Shown one piece after another: positions 26,645-35,732 of a DNA stretch of 64,000 nt. Below the pieces are notes generated by a model. That model saw only the letters and a program-made list of their open reading frames with translations, was not told the DNA's origin and did no database searches. The DNA is from Pedobacter polysacchareus (GTDB lineage Bacteria > Bacteroidota > Bacteroidia > Sphingobacteriales > Sphingobacteriaceae). Location of the stretch: NCBI RefSeq assembly GCF_019802255.1, contig NZ_JAHYSS010000003.1, positions 1 to 64,000 on the forward strand, read 5' to 3'. The stretch's first letter is position 1. Each line of letters starts with the position of its first letter. The translations under genes and the position numbers were made by a program.

Positions 26645-27793
26645 TTAAAACTCTTCGAGCTTCCCTTTCAGCTCTTGAACTTTATCAAGTCTGTTTTTTC
26701 TCGTGTAAATATCAATCAGTAATTGAACAGTAGATTTGTCATTCTGATTGATTTCATGAGCTTGTAATAAAGCAATTTCAGCACGGTTGATTAAGGATGT
26801 AAACGATGGTCCGCTATCATTCTTTTTGGCCTTTAGCGATTCGTTTGCAGCGTTAATATAAGCGATTCCTAATTGATGCAGCGCGTCAAAATAATTCTCA
26901 TCGATACTCAAAGCTTTGTTATAAGCCAATATTGCAGTGTTGTTATTTGATTTAGTTTGATGTAAATATCCATAAAGAAAATACAGCAGTTTGTTTTTAC
27001 TCTCTACTTTTAACGTAGCTTCAATAACACGAATTGCATCGTCATATTTTTCTGTATCTAACAGCAGATTGATGTAATCATTGGTCAGGTAAATATTATA
27101 AGGGTTCACTTTTATGCCATCCTCTAATGATTTCAAGGCCAACTCATGTTCAAATTTAGAAGAATATATACCGCTTAGCTTTTGATAGACGATCGGATTT
27201 TTAATTCCGTTATCTTTAGCCCTTTTATAATAGACCAATGCTTTGTCTAAAGACTGCATATTCTGTGCGGCTAAGGCCGTATTAATGGCTAAAGTGGTAT
27301 CTTTTGGAAAGAAATCACTTACTTCTTTTAATAGCTCATACGCTGTGCTAAAATCATTACTTGCAAAAGCAGTATTTCCTTTATCTTGTTTTTTAATATT
27401 CACATTGTACACTGCCGCAGAAATCAGCTGTGTATTTGCCTGGAATTTATCCAGTCTTTTGGCTGAGTCAATTGCTTCCACAGCTAAGGTATAATAACGA
27501 TCAGAATTACTCACATCCGCATCAATAATAGATACGTACGCGCTTAAATAAGCTTTAATTGCCCAGGTTTCCGGCCATTTTTTCGTCTTCTTGTCATTCT
27601 GTGCAGCTTCAGCTGCTTTAATCCCCTCTCCTAGTATACTCAGCTGTTTTTTTTCATCCTGTTTACCAGCAATAGCCAGTTGAAGTTTTCCGACGCTATT
27701 TCTCGCAATTTGTAATTGGCTTTTTTGCGAAAAAGCATGGTTAGCACTCAATAAAACCAGGATAGCAGCATTAAATAAATAGATCTTTTTCAT
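26645..27793 (-). CDS. Secreted TPR-repeat protein (paralogue 1)
   Basis: A 382-residue protein with a signal peptide ending near HAFSQ (residue 22) and several tetratricopeptide repeats from about residue 165 to 370, for example TALAAQNMQSLDKALVYYKRAKD split over residues 190-212 and ALHQLGIAYINAANE near 305. It is colinear with the TPR protein upstream: both have signal peptide, a K-rich helical region, WPETW or MPEAW, then TPRs. No catalytic motif is seen; a periplasmic scaffold role is likely. It lies after a terminator and has its own -7 box, so it is transcribed separately from gyrA. Confidence 0.82.
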   Translation of the reverse strand: MKKIYLFNAAILVLLSANHAFSQKSQLQIARNSVGKLQLAIAGKQDEKKQLSILGEGIKAAEAAQNDKKTKKWPETWAIKAYLSAYVSIIDADVSNSDRYYTLAVEAIDSAKRLDKFQANTQLISAAVYNVNIKKQDKGNTAFASNDFSTAYELLKEVSDFFPKDTTLAINTALAAQNMQSLDKALVYYKRAKDNGIKNPIVYQKLSGIYSSKFEHELALKSLEDGIKVNPYNIYLTNDYINLLLDTEKYDDAIRVIEATLKVESKNKLLYFLYGYLHQTKSNNNTAILAYNKALSIDENYFDALHQLGIAYINAANESLKAKKNDSGPSFTSLINRAEIALLQAHEINQNDKSTVQLLIDIYTRKNRLDKVQELKGKLEEF

Positions 27794-27813
27794 ACTAGGG
27801 TGTGTTCTAGCTA

Positions 27814-27821
27814 CAAACTTA
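27814..27821 (-). promoter_or_regulatory. Putative -7 box of TPR paralogue 1
   Basis: TAAGTTTG matches the consensus exactly, with a predicted 15-nt leader. The -33 region coincides with the terminator hairpin of the preceding gene, so the terminator and promoter abut. Confidence 0.45.
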
Positions 27822-27826
27822 TAAAA

Positions 27827-27860
27827 AAAAAGGAGGGATAAAAATTACCCCTCCTTTTTA
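27827..27860 (-). terminator. Terminator after TPR paralogue 2
   Basis: On the minus strand AAAAAGGAGGG pairs with CCCTCCTTTTT around an 11-nt AT-rich loop, followed by a continuous T-run. Confidence 0.88.
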
Positions 27861-27880
27861 ATATGATTAATGCTTCCTAA

Positions 27881-28966
27881 TTAAGGCTGTGTAGCTCTTA
27901 AAGCGTCTAATTTTTTCTTCGTCGCTTCATAGTTCACCTTGTCATCTTTAAATAAATAAATGATTTTCAAGTTCTCTAATGCATTTTCATTTTTAGGATC
28001 CAACTCTAACGCTGCTTTGTAGTAAGGAGTTGACTGATCAATAAACGCGATCATCTTTGCACTGATGGCATTGAATTCTTTCGTTTTTTTAGGGTCAATT
28101 TTATTTCTCTCCGTTTGTAAGGCTAAAGCTTGTTTATAGTAAGTATCACCTAATAAATATTGATAAATTGCATTTTTTGGATCTTTTGCAATTAATTTAG
28201 TCAACATCTCTTGAGATTTAGCAATGTTACCAGATTTGATATAAAGATCAGTTTCTAAACCGATGAAGTAAGAATCATCAGGGAATTTGCTTCCTGCTTC
28301 TTTTAATAGAGCTAAGCCTGCAACACTGTCTTTCAGTTTATCAAAAGTAATATTTACGATTTCAGAATAAAGAACTTTTGAGTCTTTATAACCTAAATCA
28401 ATTGCTTTTTTGAAATTTCTAACTACCTCTGGATAGTTTTCTATTGATTTCGCGGTTACACCAGCGTTCACATACATAGAAGTATCTGTTGGGTTTTTAG
28501 TGGTTACTTCATTAAAGGCTGCTAATGCACTTGCGAAATCTTTTTTGTTATAAGCAAAAATTGCACGATTTCTCAAAGCATTATCCACATTGATTTCTGC
28601 TTGCTGAATATTGTCCTTCTCTGCATTTTTAGTATCTAAAGCCTTTGCTTTAACGATTGCTTCTTCTGCAATCTTTTGGTTTGCTTTAGCATTGTTAAGA
28701 TCCAAGGAATCTACCAATGCAATTCTAGATGCAAATAAGGCTCTATAAGACCATGCTTCTGGCATGTCCTTAGATTTCTCATGAACAATCGCTTTATCAG
28801 TATGGGCTAAACCTTCATTTAAGGTCTTCAAATTGTCTGCTAAAGTTGATGTTTTTGCAATAGCCAACAATGTCCATGCTTTTTTGGCTTCGTTTACTTC
28901 ACTTTTTTGCGCATTTGCATAGGTGGCAGCACCTACTAATAGCATACTAAAAAGTACTTTTTTCAT
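27881..28966 (-). CDS. Secreted TPR-repeat protein (paralogue 2), downstream of gyrA
   Basis: A 361-residue protein with signal peptide MKKVLFSMLLVGAATYANAQ and tetratricopeptide repeats from about residue 130 to 350, including AIFAYNKKDFASALAAFNEV and YYKAALELDPKNENALENL. It lies 24 bp after gyrA on the same strand, so it is probably cotranscribed. The overall plan matches the next gene, which suggests tandem duplication. Function is unknown; a periplasmic or outer-membrane scaffold is likely. Confidence 0.83.
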   Translation of the reverse strand: MKKVLFSMLLVGAATYANAQKSEVNEAKKAWTLLAIAKTSTLADNLKTLNEGLAHTDKAIVHEKSKDMPEAWSYRALFASRIALVDSLDLNNAKANQKIAEEAIVKAKALDTKNAEKDNIQQAEINVDNALRNRAIFAYNKKDFASALAAFNEVTTKNPTDTSMYVNAGVTAKSIENYPEVVRNFKKAIDLGYKDSKVLYSEIVNITFDKLKDSVAGLALLKEAGSKFPDDSYFIGLETDLYIKSGNIAKSQEMLTKLIAKDPKNAIYQYLLGDTYYKQALALQTERNKIDPKKTKEFNAISAKMIAFIDQSTPYYKAALELDPKNENALENLKIIYLFKDDKVNYEATKKKLDALRATQP

Positions 28967-28990
28967 CTTGTTAATTTATGGGTCAAAAAT

Positions 28991-31615
28991 TTAATTTTCT
29001 TCTTCTTCTGTATCATCTTCAGCCTCTTCATCATCTTCTTCTGTTTCTTCTTCCTCTTCGATGATTTCTTCTGATTCTGATCCTGCAATTTCGTCAGTAA
29101 CGATAGCATCATTTACTACAACTGCGCCTTCTTCTCCCTCTTCCAATTCAACTTCTTCGTCTTCATGTTCGATTTTAGCAACAGATGCAATTTCGTCATT
29201 TCCTTTCAGGTTGATTAAGCGCACCCCTTGAGTTGCTCTTCCCATTACCCTTAATTGGCTAACAACAATTCGGATCACGATACCTGATTTGTTGATGATC
29301 ATTAAATCATCCGCATCAGTTACGTTTTTAATGGCTACTAATGCACCGGTTTTTTCCGTTACACTAATGGTTTTAACACCTTTACCACCTCTATTTGTAA
29401 CGCGGTAATCTTCAATATCAGTACGTTTACCGTATCCTTTTTCTGAAACTACCAAAATAGTTACACCCGGATCATCAACAGCAATCATGCCAACAACCTC
29501 ATCCTGGTCATGTGCAAGCGTTACACCTCTTACTCCGGTTGCAGTTCTACCCATTGGTCTCACCTTCTCCTCATTGAAACGAATTGCCCTTCCAGAACGC
29601 AGCGCCATAACAATTTCGCTCTTTCCAGTTGTTAAACTTGCTTCTAGAAGTTGATCACCTTCGTTGATGTTAATCGCATTTATACCATTTACACGTGGTC
29701 TTGAATAAGCTTCTAAAGAGGTCTTTTTGATCGTTCCCTTTTTAGTACACATGATAATGTAATTGTTTTCCAGATACTCCTGGTCCTTCAAATTCTTTAC
29801 CTTAATGTATGCTTTGATTTTTTCCTCTTTAGGAATATTGATGATGTTCTGAATTGCTCTACCCTTACTTAGTCTCGATCCTTCAGGAATTTCATAAACT
29901 CTCAACCAGAAACAACGTCCTGATTCTGTAAAGAACAACATGTAATTGTGGTTTGAAGCCACCAATAGGTGCTCAATGAAATCTTCATTTCTTGAATCAC
30001 TACCTTTAGATCCTTTACCACCTCTACCTTGAGTACGGTATTCAGTTGCAGGCGTACGTTTGATATAACCTTCATGTGAAATCGTGATCACTACGTCTTC
30101 ATCTTCGATGAAATCTTCCATGCTCATGTCTTCTGCAGAATGTACGATCTGAGTTCTACGCTCATCACCATATTTCTCCATCATTTCAGTCAACTCATCC
30201 TTAATGATTTTCATACGTAAATCTTCTGAATCCAGAATAGATTGTAAGTACTCAATAGTTTTCATTAATTCCTCGAATTCTTCTTTGATTTTATCGCGTT
30301 CCAGACCTGTTAACCTACGTAAGGTCATGTCAAGGATTGCTCTGGCTTGAATATCACTCAAACCGAATTTCTCCATTAATCCTACTCTGGCTTCCTCAGG
30401 CGTATTAGAAGCACGAATTAATTTAATTACTTCTTCAATATGATCCAAAGCAATTAATAAACCTTCCAGAATATGCGCTCTTTTCTTAGCTTCTGCAAGT
30501 TCAAATTTCGTTCTTCTCACCACTACATCATGTCTGTGGTCAACGAAATGACGAATCAAATCTTTCACGTTCAGCATTTGCGGTCTGCCATTGACAAGCG
30601 CAATATTGTTGACACTGAATGAAGTTTGTAAAGCAGTCTGTTTGAATAGATTATTTAAAACAATTGAAGCATTCGCATCACGTTTAATTTCATAAACGAT
30701 ACGGATACCATCTTTGTTAGATTCATCTTTAATATTGGAAATACCTTCGATTTTTTTCTCACCTACCAGTTCAGCGGTACGCTCAATCATCATCGCTTTA
30801 TTTACCTGATAAGGGATTTCTGTAACGATAATCGTTTCACGATCTTTATGCGTTTCAATCTCTGCTTTGGCACGCATTACAATACGGCCTCTACCTGTTT
30901 CGAAAGCTTCCTGAACACCTGTGTAGCCATAAATAATTGCTCCTGTAGGAAAATCAGGTGCCTTTATGTGCTTCATTAATTCAGCTATAGTGATTTCTTT
31001 GTTTTCGATGTAGGCAATGGTTCCGTTGATTACCTCAGTAATGTTGTGTGGCGGCATATTTGTAGCCATACCCACCGCAATACCTGAAGAACCATTGATC
31101 AATAAGTTTGGAACTTTAGCTGGAAGAACCGTTGGCTCTTGCAGGGAATCATCAAAGTTAAGCTGGAAATCTACGGTATCTTTATTGATATCGGCAAGCA
31201 TATCTTCTGCGATCTTCTGGAAACGGGCCTCCGTATAACGCATTGCTGCAGGAGAGTCACCATCAATAGATCCAAAGTTACCTTGTCCTTCTACCATCAG
31301 GTATCTCAAACTCCACTCCTGAGCCATCCTTACCATCGTATTATAAACTGAGGCATCACCATGTGGGTGATACTTACCTAAAACCTCCCCAACAATACGG
31401 GCAGATTTCTTATAAGGTTTATTGTTTGCAAGTCCCAGATCCAGCATTCCGTATAAAACACGGCGGTGAACTGGTTTTAATCCATCACGAACATCAGGTA
31501 AAGCCCTTGATACAATAACCGACATCGAATAATCGATGTAAGCGGATTTCATCTGCTCGTCAATATTGATTTTTATTATTTTGTCGTTTTCTTGATTTTC
31601 TAAATCTTCTGCCAT
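28991..31615 (-). CDS. gyrA: DNA gyrase subunit A
   Basis: An 874-residue type IIA topoisomerase breakage-rejoining subunit. The catalytic tyrosine is Tyr127 in AAMRYTEAR. The GyrA box reads QGRGGKG (about residues 524-530), which separates it from ParC. Six C-terminal beta-pinwheel blades follow, then an acidic tail of more than 40 residues that is mostly Glu and Asp. The quinolone-determining region reads HPHGDASVYNT, so the positions equal to E. coli Ser83 and Asp87 are Ala88 and Asn92. It introduces negative supercoils together with GyrB. A TPR gene follows after 24 bp. Confidence 0.97.
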   Translation of the reverse strand: MAEDLENQENDKIIKINIDEQMKSAYIDYSMSVIVSRALPDVRDGLKPVHRRVLYGMLDLGLANNKPYKKSARIVGEVLGKYHPHGDASVYNTMVRMAQEWSLRYLMVEGQGNFGSIDGDSPAAMRYTEARFQKIAEDMLADINKDTVDFQLNFDDSLQEPTVLPAKVPNLLINGSSGIAVGMATNMPPHNITEVINGTIAYIENKEITIAELMKHIKAPDFPTGAIIYGYTGVQEAFETGRGRIVMRAKAEIETHKDRETIIVTEIPYQVNKAMMIERTAELVGEKKIEGISNIKDESNKDGIRIVYEIKRDANASIVLNNLFKQTALQTSFSVNNIALVNGRPQMLNVKDLIRHFVDHRHDVVVRRTKFELAEAKKRAHILEGLLIALDHIEEVIKLIRASNTPEEARVGLMEKFGLSDIQARAILDMTLRRLTGLERDKIKEEFEELMKTIEYLQSILDSEDLRMKIIKDELTEMMEKYGDERRTQIVHSAEDMSMEDFIEDEDVVITISHEGYIKRTPATEYRTQGRGGKGSKGSDSRNEDFIEHLLVASNHNYMLFFTESGRCFWLRVYEIPEGSRLSKGRAIQNIINIPKEEKIKAYIKVKNLKDQEYLENNYIIMCTKKGTIKKTSLEAYSRPRVNGINAININEGDQLLEASLTTGKSEIVMALRSGRAIRFNEEKVRPMGRTATGVRGVTLAHDQDEVVGMIAVDDPGVTILVVSEKGYGKRTDIEDYRVTNRGGKGVKTISVTEKTGALVAIKNVTDADDLMIINKSGIVIRIVVSQLRVMGRATQGVRLINLKGNDEIASVAKIEHEDEEVELEEGEEGAVVVNDAIVTDEIAGSESEEIIEEEEETEEDDEEAEDDTEEEEN

Positions 31616-31676
31616 AAATAGTAATGTTCCCTAAGAACGATTTAAACGTGGTATTCTTATAACCTTGCGAATTTAA

Positions 31677-31702
31677 TAAAAAATGCGCCATAAAGGCGCA
31701 TT
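31677..31702 (-). terminator. Terminator after hemF
   Basis: The stem AATGCGCC/GGCGCATT (31682-31689 with 31695-31702) has a 5-nt loop and is followed on the minus strand by a T-rich tract. It lies 45 nt past the hemF stop, upstream of gyrA. Confidence 0.85.
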
Positions 31703-31746
31703 GTGGAAAAAATTTATCGTATATATTTTAGGGCTAAAAAGGGGAA

Positions 31747-32643
31747 TTAAGCCCAGTCAATGCCTTTTTTTAGCTTACTTAAAGTATCTGCTTCCGGGCT
31801 ATCTGGGATTGGCTGATGATTATACACCCATTTGGCCATTGGTGGTAAGCTCATTAGGATAGATTCGATTCTCCCATTGGTCTCCAGGCCGAATTTAGTT
31901 CCTGCATCATACACTAAATTGAACTCTGCATAACGGGACCTTCTCAAGTACTGCCACTCCTGTTCTTCAACACTAAAATCAGCGTCACGATTCCTGTCGA
32001 TCAACTCTGTATAGGCAGGAAGGAACGTATTTCCTACGGCTTCAGAAAAGCTCAGTAAACGGTCAAAATCCAATCCTGTGTTCTCTGGTTTTAGTTTATC
32101 ATAAAAAATACCGCCAACACCCCGAGTTTCTTCTCTATGCTTGATGAAAAAATAATCATCTGCATGTGCTTTAAATTTAGGATAAAAAGAAGCATCAAAC
32201 TCATCACAAGTCTGTTTCAGCAAATGATGAAAAAAGCGAACATCCGTATCAATTACATAATGAGGCGTCAGGTCTATCCCGCCACCAAACCAACGGGTCT
32301 GGTCATCCATCTCAAAATAACGAATATTCATGTGTATAATAGGCACGAAGGGATTATTAGGGTGCATCACAATAGAAACCCCGGTTGCAAAGAATTCATC
32401 GCTATCCAGCTTAAAAGACTTCTTTATTGCGTCCGGCAATTTACCATGTACCGCGGAGAAGTTTACGCCCCCTTTTTCGATTACATTTCCATTTTGCAGA
32501 ATTCTTGTCCTGCCGCCACCGCCACCTTCACGGCTCCATATTTCTTCTTCAAATTTTCCTTTACCATCAGATTGTTCTAAACCCTGGCAAATGGAGTCCT
32601 GAATTTTCTGGAAAGCTGCGACTACTTTATCTTTAAATACCAT
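31747..32643 (-). CDS. hemF: Oxygen-dependent coproporphyrinogen III oxidase
   Basis: A 298-residue cytoplasmic enzyme converting coproporphyrinogen III to protoporphyrinogen IX with O2. The family motifs are EEIWSREGGGGGRTRILQNG, VSIVMHPNNPFVPIIHMNIRYFE, WFGGGIDLTPHY and the C-terminal LMSLPP with WVYNHQP. The start chosen is the ATG giving MVFKDKVVAAF. A frame extension of seven codons would begin with TTG and lie upstream of the predicted transcription start. It implies aerobic heme synthesis. It is a single gene with its own terminator. Confidence 0.95.
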   Translation of the reverse strand: MVFKDKVVAAFQKIQDSICQGLEQSDGKGKFEEEIWSREGGGGGRTRILQNGNVIEKGGVNFSAVHGKLPDAIKKSFKLDSDEFFATGVSIVMHPNNPFVPIIHMNIRYFEMDDQTRWFGGGIDLTPHYVIDTDVRFFHHLLKQTCDEFDASFYPKFKAHADDYFFIKHREETRGVGGIFYDKLKPENTGLDFDRLLSFSEAVGNTFLPAYTELIDRNRDADFSVEEQEWQYLRRSRYAEFNLVYDAGTKFGLETNGRIESILMSLPPMAKWVYNHQPIPDSPEADTLSKLKKGIDWA

Positions 32644-32661
32644 TTCTCTTAAACTTATCCT

Positions 32662-32669
32662 CAAAGTTA
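32662..32669 (-). promoter_or_regulatory. Putative -7 box of hemF
   Basis: TAACTTTG matches the consensus exactly. The predicted start near 32657 gives a 13-nt leader before the ATG at 32643 and excludes the upstream TTG start. No TTTG is seen at -33. Confidence 0.5.
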
Positions 32670-32746
32670 ACTTTATAAAAATTGCCTTTGAGCTTTAAGT
32701 TGAGATAGTACATTTTTTTGACATAATGGCCAGAAAACAGCTATTT

Positions 32747-33058
32747 TTAAGAATCGTGGTGCATTTTCAACTTATCTAAGAGCTCCGGGGAAATGTTTTC
32801 AGCATAGACCCCATAAGCATCAATTAATACTCCTTTCAGATTCCCTACCGGAGAAGAAATCGCATAAATCACGGCACTGTCGCCCGGATCATTCATCCCT
32901 TCAAAACGGTAAAATTCATCAATTTCAAACTCTTCAGGCATCAGCTGCAAATCGATCGCTTTACATTCGATGCAATCTGGCGCCAGGATGAAATCATGCT
33001 CATAACCTCTCTTCTCAAGATCGGCAACAGCAGCGGTAAGGGTGTCATAAATATACAT
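32747..33058 (-). CDS. Small conserved hypothetical protein
   Basis: A 103-residue acidic soluble protein with no signal peptide or membrane segment. The composition and codon pattern look coding, and the start MYIYDTLTAAVADLEKRGYEHDF suggests a helix followed by an alpha/beta fold. Two cysteines occur in a DCIEC motif. Proteins of this type in Sphingobacteriaceae sometimes carry the name phosphoribosylpyrophosphate synthetase, but no PRPP-binding motif is visible and I do not support that. It is a single gene, divergent from the DUF4442 gene. Confidence 0.72.
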   Translation of the reverse strand: MYIYDTLTAAVADLEKRGYEHDFILAPDCIECKAIDLQLMPEEFEIDEFYRFEGMNDPGDSAVIYAISSPVGNLKGVLIDAYGVYAENISPELLDKLKMHHDS

Positions 33059-33140
33059 AGCTCTAATTTAATTAAAAATAATTGTAGTATGTGTCTTTTT
33101 AAATTTCATAGTTCAATAAACTTTCTGATATTTAAGCATC

Positions 33141-33626
33141 ATGGTTGTATCAGAAAAAACGCTAAAATGGGGACTTTGTTTGTATCCACCTTTATTATTC
33201 CAGCGTATTTGGGTAAAAAGATTCCATAAAGGTTTTCGAAGTGTAGATGTAAAAATCAACAAAAGTCTATTCAATAAGAATTACAATGGATCCATATTCG
33301 GAGGAACGATTTATGCCGCTACAGATCCGTTCTATGCTTTATTATTTGATCAGCTGCTCAGGCGTGAAGGCTTTAAAGTCAGAGTCTGGTTGAAAAGTGC
33401 TTCCATACAGTACCTGAAGCCGGGGCACGGAGATTTGTTTTTTACCATCACAGTGACAGATGATATGCTGAATGAAGCCATAGAGGCGATGAATACTACA
33501 GGTAAATTTGTAAAAGCTTATCCGATGGAAATCACTAATGCAGCAGGCGAATTGTGTGCTACAGTCATGAATGAAATCTATGTACGCAACTTACACCAGG
33601 GAGAAAAACCACGTATTGCTTATTAA
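33141..33626 (+). CDS. DUF4442 hotdog-fold thioesterase-like protein
   Basis: A 161-residue protein of the DUF4442 group, which shares the hotdog fold of acyl-CoA thioesterases (YiiD C-terminal-like). Features include NYNGSIFGGTIYAATDPFYALL, which resembles the central hotdog helix, and the strands VRVWLKSASIQYLKPG and ELCATVMNEIYVR. No defined catalytic residue can be assigned. It is the first gene of a three-gene plus-strand group; the AlbA_2 gene begins 3 bp after its stop. Confidence 0.8.
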   Translation: MVVSEKTLKWGLCLYPPLLFQRIWVKRFHKGFRSVDVKINKSLFNKNYNGSIFGGTIYAATDPFYALLFDQLLRREGFKVRVWLKSASIQYLKPGHGDLFFTITVTDDMLNEAIEAMNTTGKFVKAYPMEITNAAGELCATVMNEIYVRNLHQGEKPRIAY

Positions 33627-33629
33627 ACT

Positions 33630-34274
33630 ATGAATGTCAAGAAACTTATCCTGCAGGGTGAAGGAACTACCCTTGATTTCAAGAAGACCATTAACAACCA
33701 TGAAAAGATTGCCCGCAGTATTGTCGCTTTTGCCAATCATAAAGGTGGCCAATTGCTGATTGGCGTAGCCGATGATGGTACGATTAAGGGCGTAAAATCT
33801 GAAGATGAAGAAAGATACATGCTGCTCAAATCCGCACAGCAATTCTGCAGGCCAGCAATAGATTTAACTTTCGAAGAAGTATATGTTGAAGATAAACTTG
33901 TTCTTATAGTAAATATCAGCGCCAGCGAAACCAAGCCTCATTACGCCTTGGATGAAAATAAGAAGTGGTGGGTTTATTTCAGGATCCAGGATAAAACACT
34001 GCTGGCGAGTAAAATTCTGGTAGACGTCATTAAAAAGAGTACAGAGCATCAAAGCAGCCCCATTCCTCATGGAAAAGAGGAAAACATGCTATTTGAATAC
34101 CTGAAACAGGAAGGGCGCATCACTTTAAAGGAATACAGTAAAATCATCAAATCCTCCTATAAAAAAGCACAAAAGATATTAGTGTCCCAAATTCTTGGAG
34201 GCGCCATTCGACCCCATAGCTCGGAAAAGGAAGAATATTTTACATCAATTCCACAACAACTTCAGGTTAAATAA
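33630..34274 (+). CDS. AlbA_2/Schlafen-like ATP-binding domain protein
   Basis: A 214-residue cytoplasmic protein. The N-terminal half is an AlbA_2 (former AAA_4) domain: EGTTLDFKKTI, IARSIVAFANHKGGQLLIGV and DDGTIKGV are its conserved pieces. The C-terminal 65 residues (ENMLFEYLKQEGRITLKEYSKIIK) look like a winged-helix module. The family includes putative nucleic-acid-binding regulators and Schlafen-related proteins. Its role here is unknown. It is tightly packed between the DUF4442 and MATE genes. Confidence 0.82.
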   Translation: MNVKKLILQGEGTTLDFKKTINNHEKIARSIVAFANHKGGQLLIGVADDGTIKGVKSEDEERYMLLKSAQQFCRPAIDLTFEEVYVEDKLVLIVNISASETKPHYALDENKKWWVYFRIQDKTLLASKILVDVIKKSTEHQSSPIPHGKEENMLFEYLKQEGRITLKEYSKIIKSSYKKAQKILVSQILGGAIRPHSSEKEEYFTSIPQQLQVK

Positions 34275-34301
34275 TCCCTACCTCAAAAAATCAGGATAGA
34301 A

Positions 34302-35684
34302 ATGCCGACTTTTGTAGCAATGCTACAAACACTTTATTCAAAATATAAACCCTATTATTCCGATAACCTGCGATTGGCCATGCCGATTGTGGTGTCACAA
34401 TTGGGACATACCCTTGTTCATTTAGCCGACAGTGTAATTGTTGGGCATTTCGCCGGTACGATTCAACTCGCGGCAGTCTCTCTCGTCAATAGTCTTTTTA
34501 TGCTCATCCTCGTGATTGGAATGGGGATTTCTTATGGATTAACCCCACTGATGGCACAAGAAAATGGGCGTAAAAACTATGATGAATGCGGTAAATTACT
34601 ATCCAACAGTTTAATCATTAACATCATTACCTCTATTTTACTCTATGGTTTTGTTCACCTTGGAACTTTACTTGTCATCGACCATCTCGGACAATCACCG
34701 GAAGTAGTGGCTTATGCAAAGCCTTATTTAGGTTATCTGGCAATTTCGATTATTCCTTTGATGATCTTTCAAACCTTTAAGCAGTTTGCAGAAGGCCTTG
34801 GTTTCACTAAACAAGCGATGTTTGTATCCATCTGGGGAAACCTGCTGAATATTATTTTAGGGATCATCCTGGTCAAAGGAATGTTTGGAATCACTCCTAT
34901 GGGCGTTAAAGGTGTCGGAATCAGCACACTGGTAGACCGAACCTTAATGGCCATAGTCATGTCTGTTTATGTATTGAAATCTAGATATTTCAAAGACTAT
35001 ATCAAAAGCTTCAAAGTCACTTTCTTCGATAAAGTAAGGGCGCTAAAAATTATCAAAATTGGTGCTCCCGTTGCTTTGCAGTATTCCTTTGAAATCAGCG
35101 CATTCAGTGGTGCTGCAATTCTAATAGGTACCATTGGGGCGGTCGAACAAGCAGCACACCAAGTGGCCATTAACCTGGCCTCAGTAACCTATATGATGGC
35201 TAGCGGCATCGCATCTGCGGCGACCATCAAAACCGGAAATAATTTTGGGAAAAAGAACTTCCTGGACCTCAGACAATCGGCAATTGCCAGTTATCATGTC
35301 ATTATTTTGTTCATGAGTATCACTGCAATCCTGTTTATCGTAGCCAACAACCTGCTTCCCTACATTTATACCGAAGATACAGCCGTTATCACTATTGCTG
35401 CTCAATTACTGATCATCGCAGGGTTTTTCCAACTTTTTGATGGTACTCAAGTGGTCGGATTAGGCGTTTTAAGAGGAATTGGTGATGTGAATATTCCAAC
35501 CTTCATCACCTTTGTAGCTTATTGGATCATAGGAATTCCACTCGGATATTTTCTGGGAATTCAATTGGGCTTAGGCGTAAACGGAATATGGTACGGCTTA
35601 ACATTTGGTTTGCTGACGGCCTCAGTATTACTCTTCCTTAGATTCCAGAATAAAACCAGGGCATTGAATATTAAAGCCACATAA
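34302..35684 (+). CDS. MATE-family efflux transporter
   Basis: A 460-residue inner-membrane protein with twelve predicted membrane segments in two homologous halves. Typical MATE segments include LAMPIVVSQLGHTLVHLADSVIVG in the first helix pair and the half-repeat GAPVALQYSFEISAFSGAAILIG. MATE proteins use a Na+ or H+ gradient to expel cationic drugs and metabolites (NorM type). The start at 34302 follows an AGGATAG ribosome-binding-like sequence. It is the last gene of the DUF4442-AlbA_2-MATE group; no regulator is adjacent. Confidence 0.93.
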   Translation: MPTFVAMLQTLYSKYKPYYSDNLRLAMPIVVSQLGHTLVHLADSVIVGHFAGTIQLAAVSLVNSLFMLILVIGMGISYGLTPLMAQENGRKNYDECGKLLSNSLIINIITSILLYGFVHLGTLLVIDHLGQSPEVVAYAKPYLGYLAISIIPLMIFQTFKQFAEGLGFTKQAMFVSIWGNLLNIILGIILVKGMFGITPMGVKGVGISTLVDRTLMAIVMSVYVLKSRYFKDYIKSFKVTFFDKVRALKIIKIGAPVALQYSFEISAFSGAAILIGTIGAVEQAAHQVAINLASVTYMMASGIASAATIKTGNNFGKKNFLDLRQSAIASYHVIILFMSITAILFIVANNLLPYIYTEDTAVITIAAQLLIIAGFFQLFDGTQVVGLGVLRGIGDVNIPTFITFVAYWIIGIPLGYFLGIQLGLGVNGIWYGLTFGLLTASVLLFLRFQNKTRALNIKAT

Positions 35685-35732
35685 ACATTGATTAGGAGTA
35701 GCTAATTTTTTGAAGGCCCTGCAGCTTTTAAA

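Noticed and set aside
31747..32664. hemF start seven codons upstream of the chosen ATG
   Set aside because: That codon is TTG and lies upstream of the predicted transcription start, and the added residues are not needed by the family. Similar TTG extensions were rejected for prmC, the MarR-GNAT gene and the LytS-type kinase.
32747..33058. Naming the small protein phosphoribosylpyrophosphate synthetase
   Set aside because: At 103 residues, with no PRPP-binding motif, the product cannot be that enzyme.
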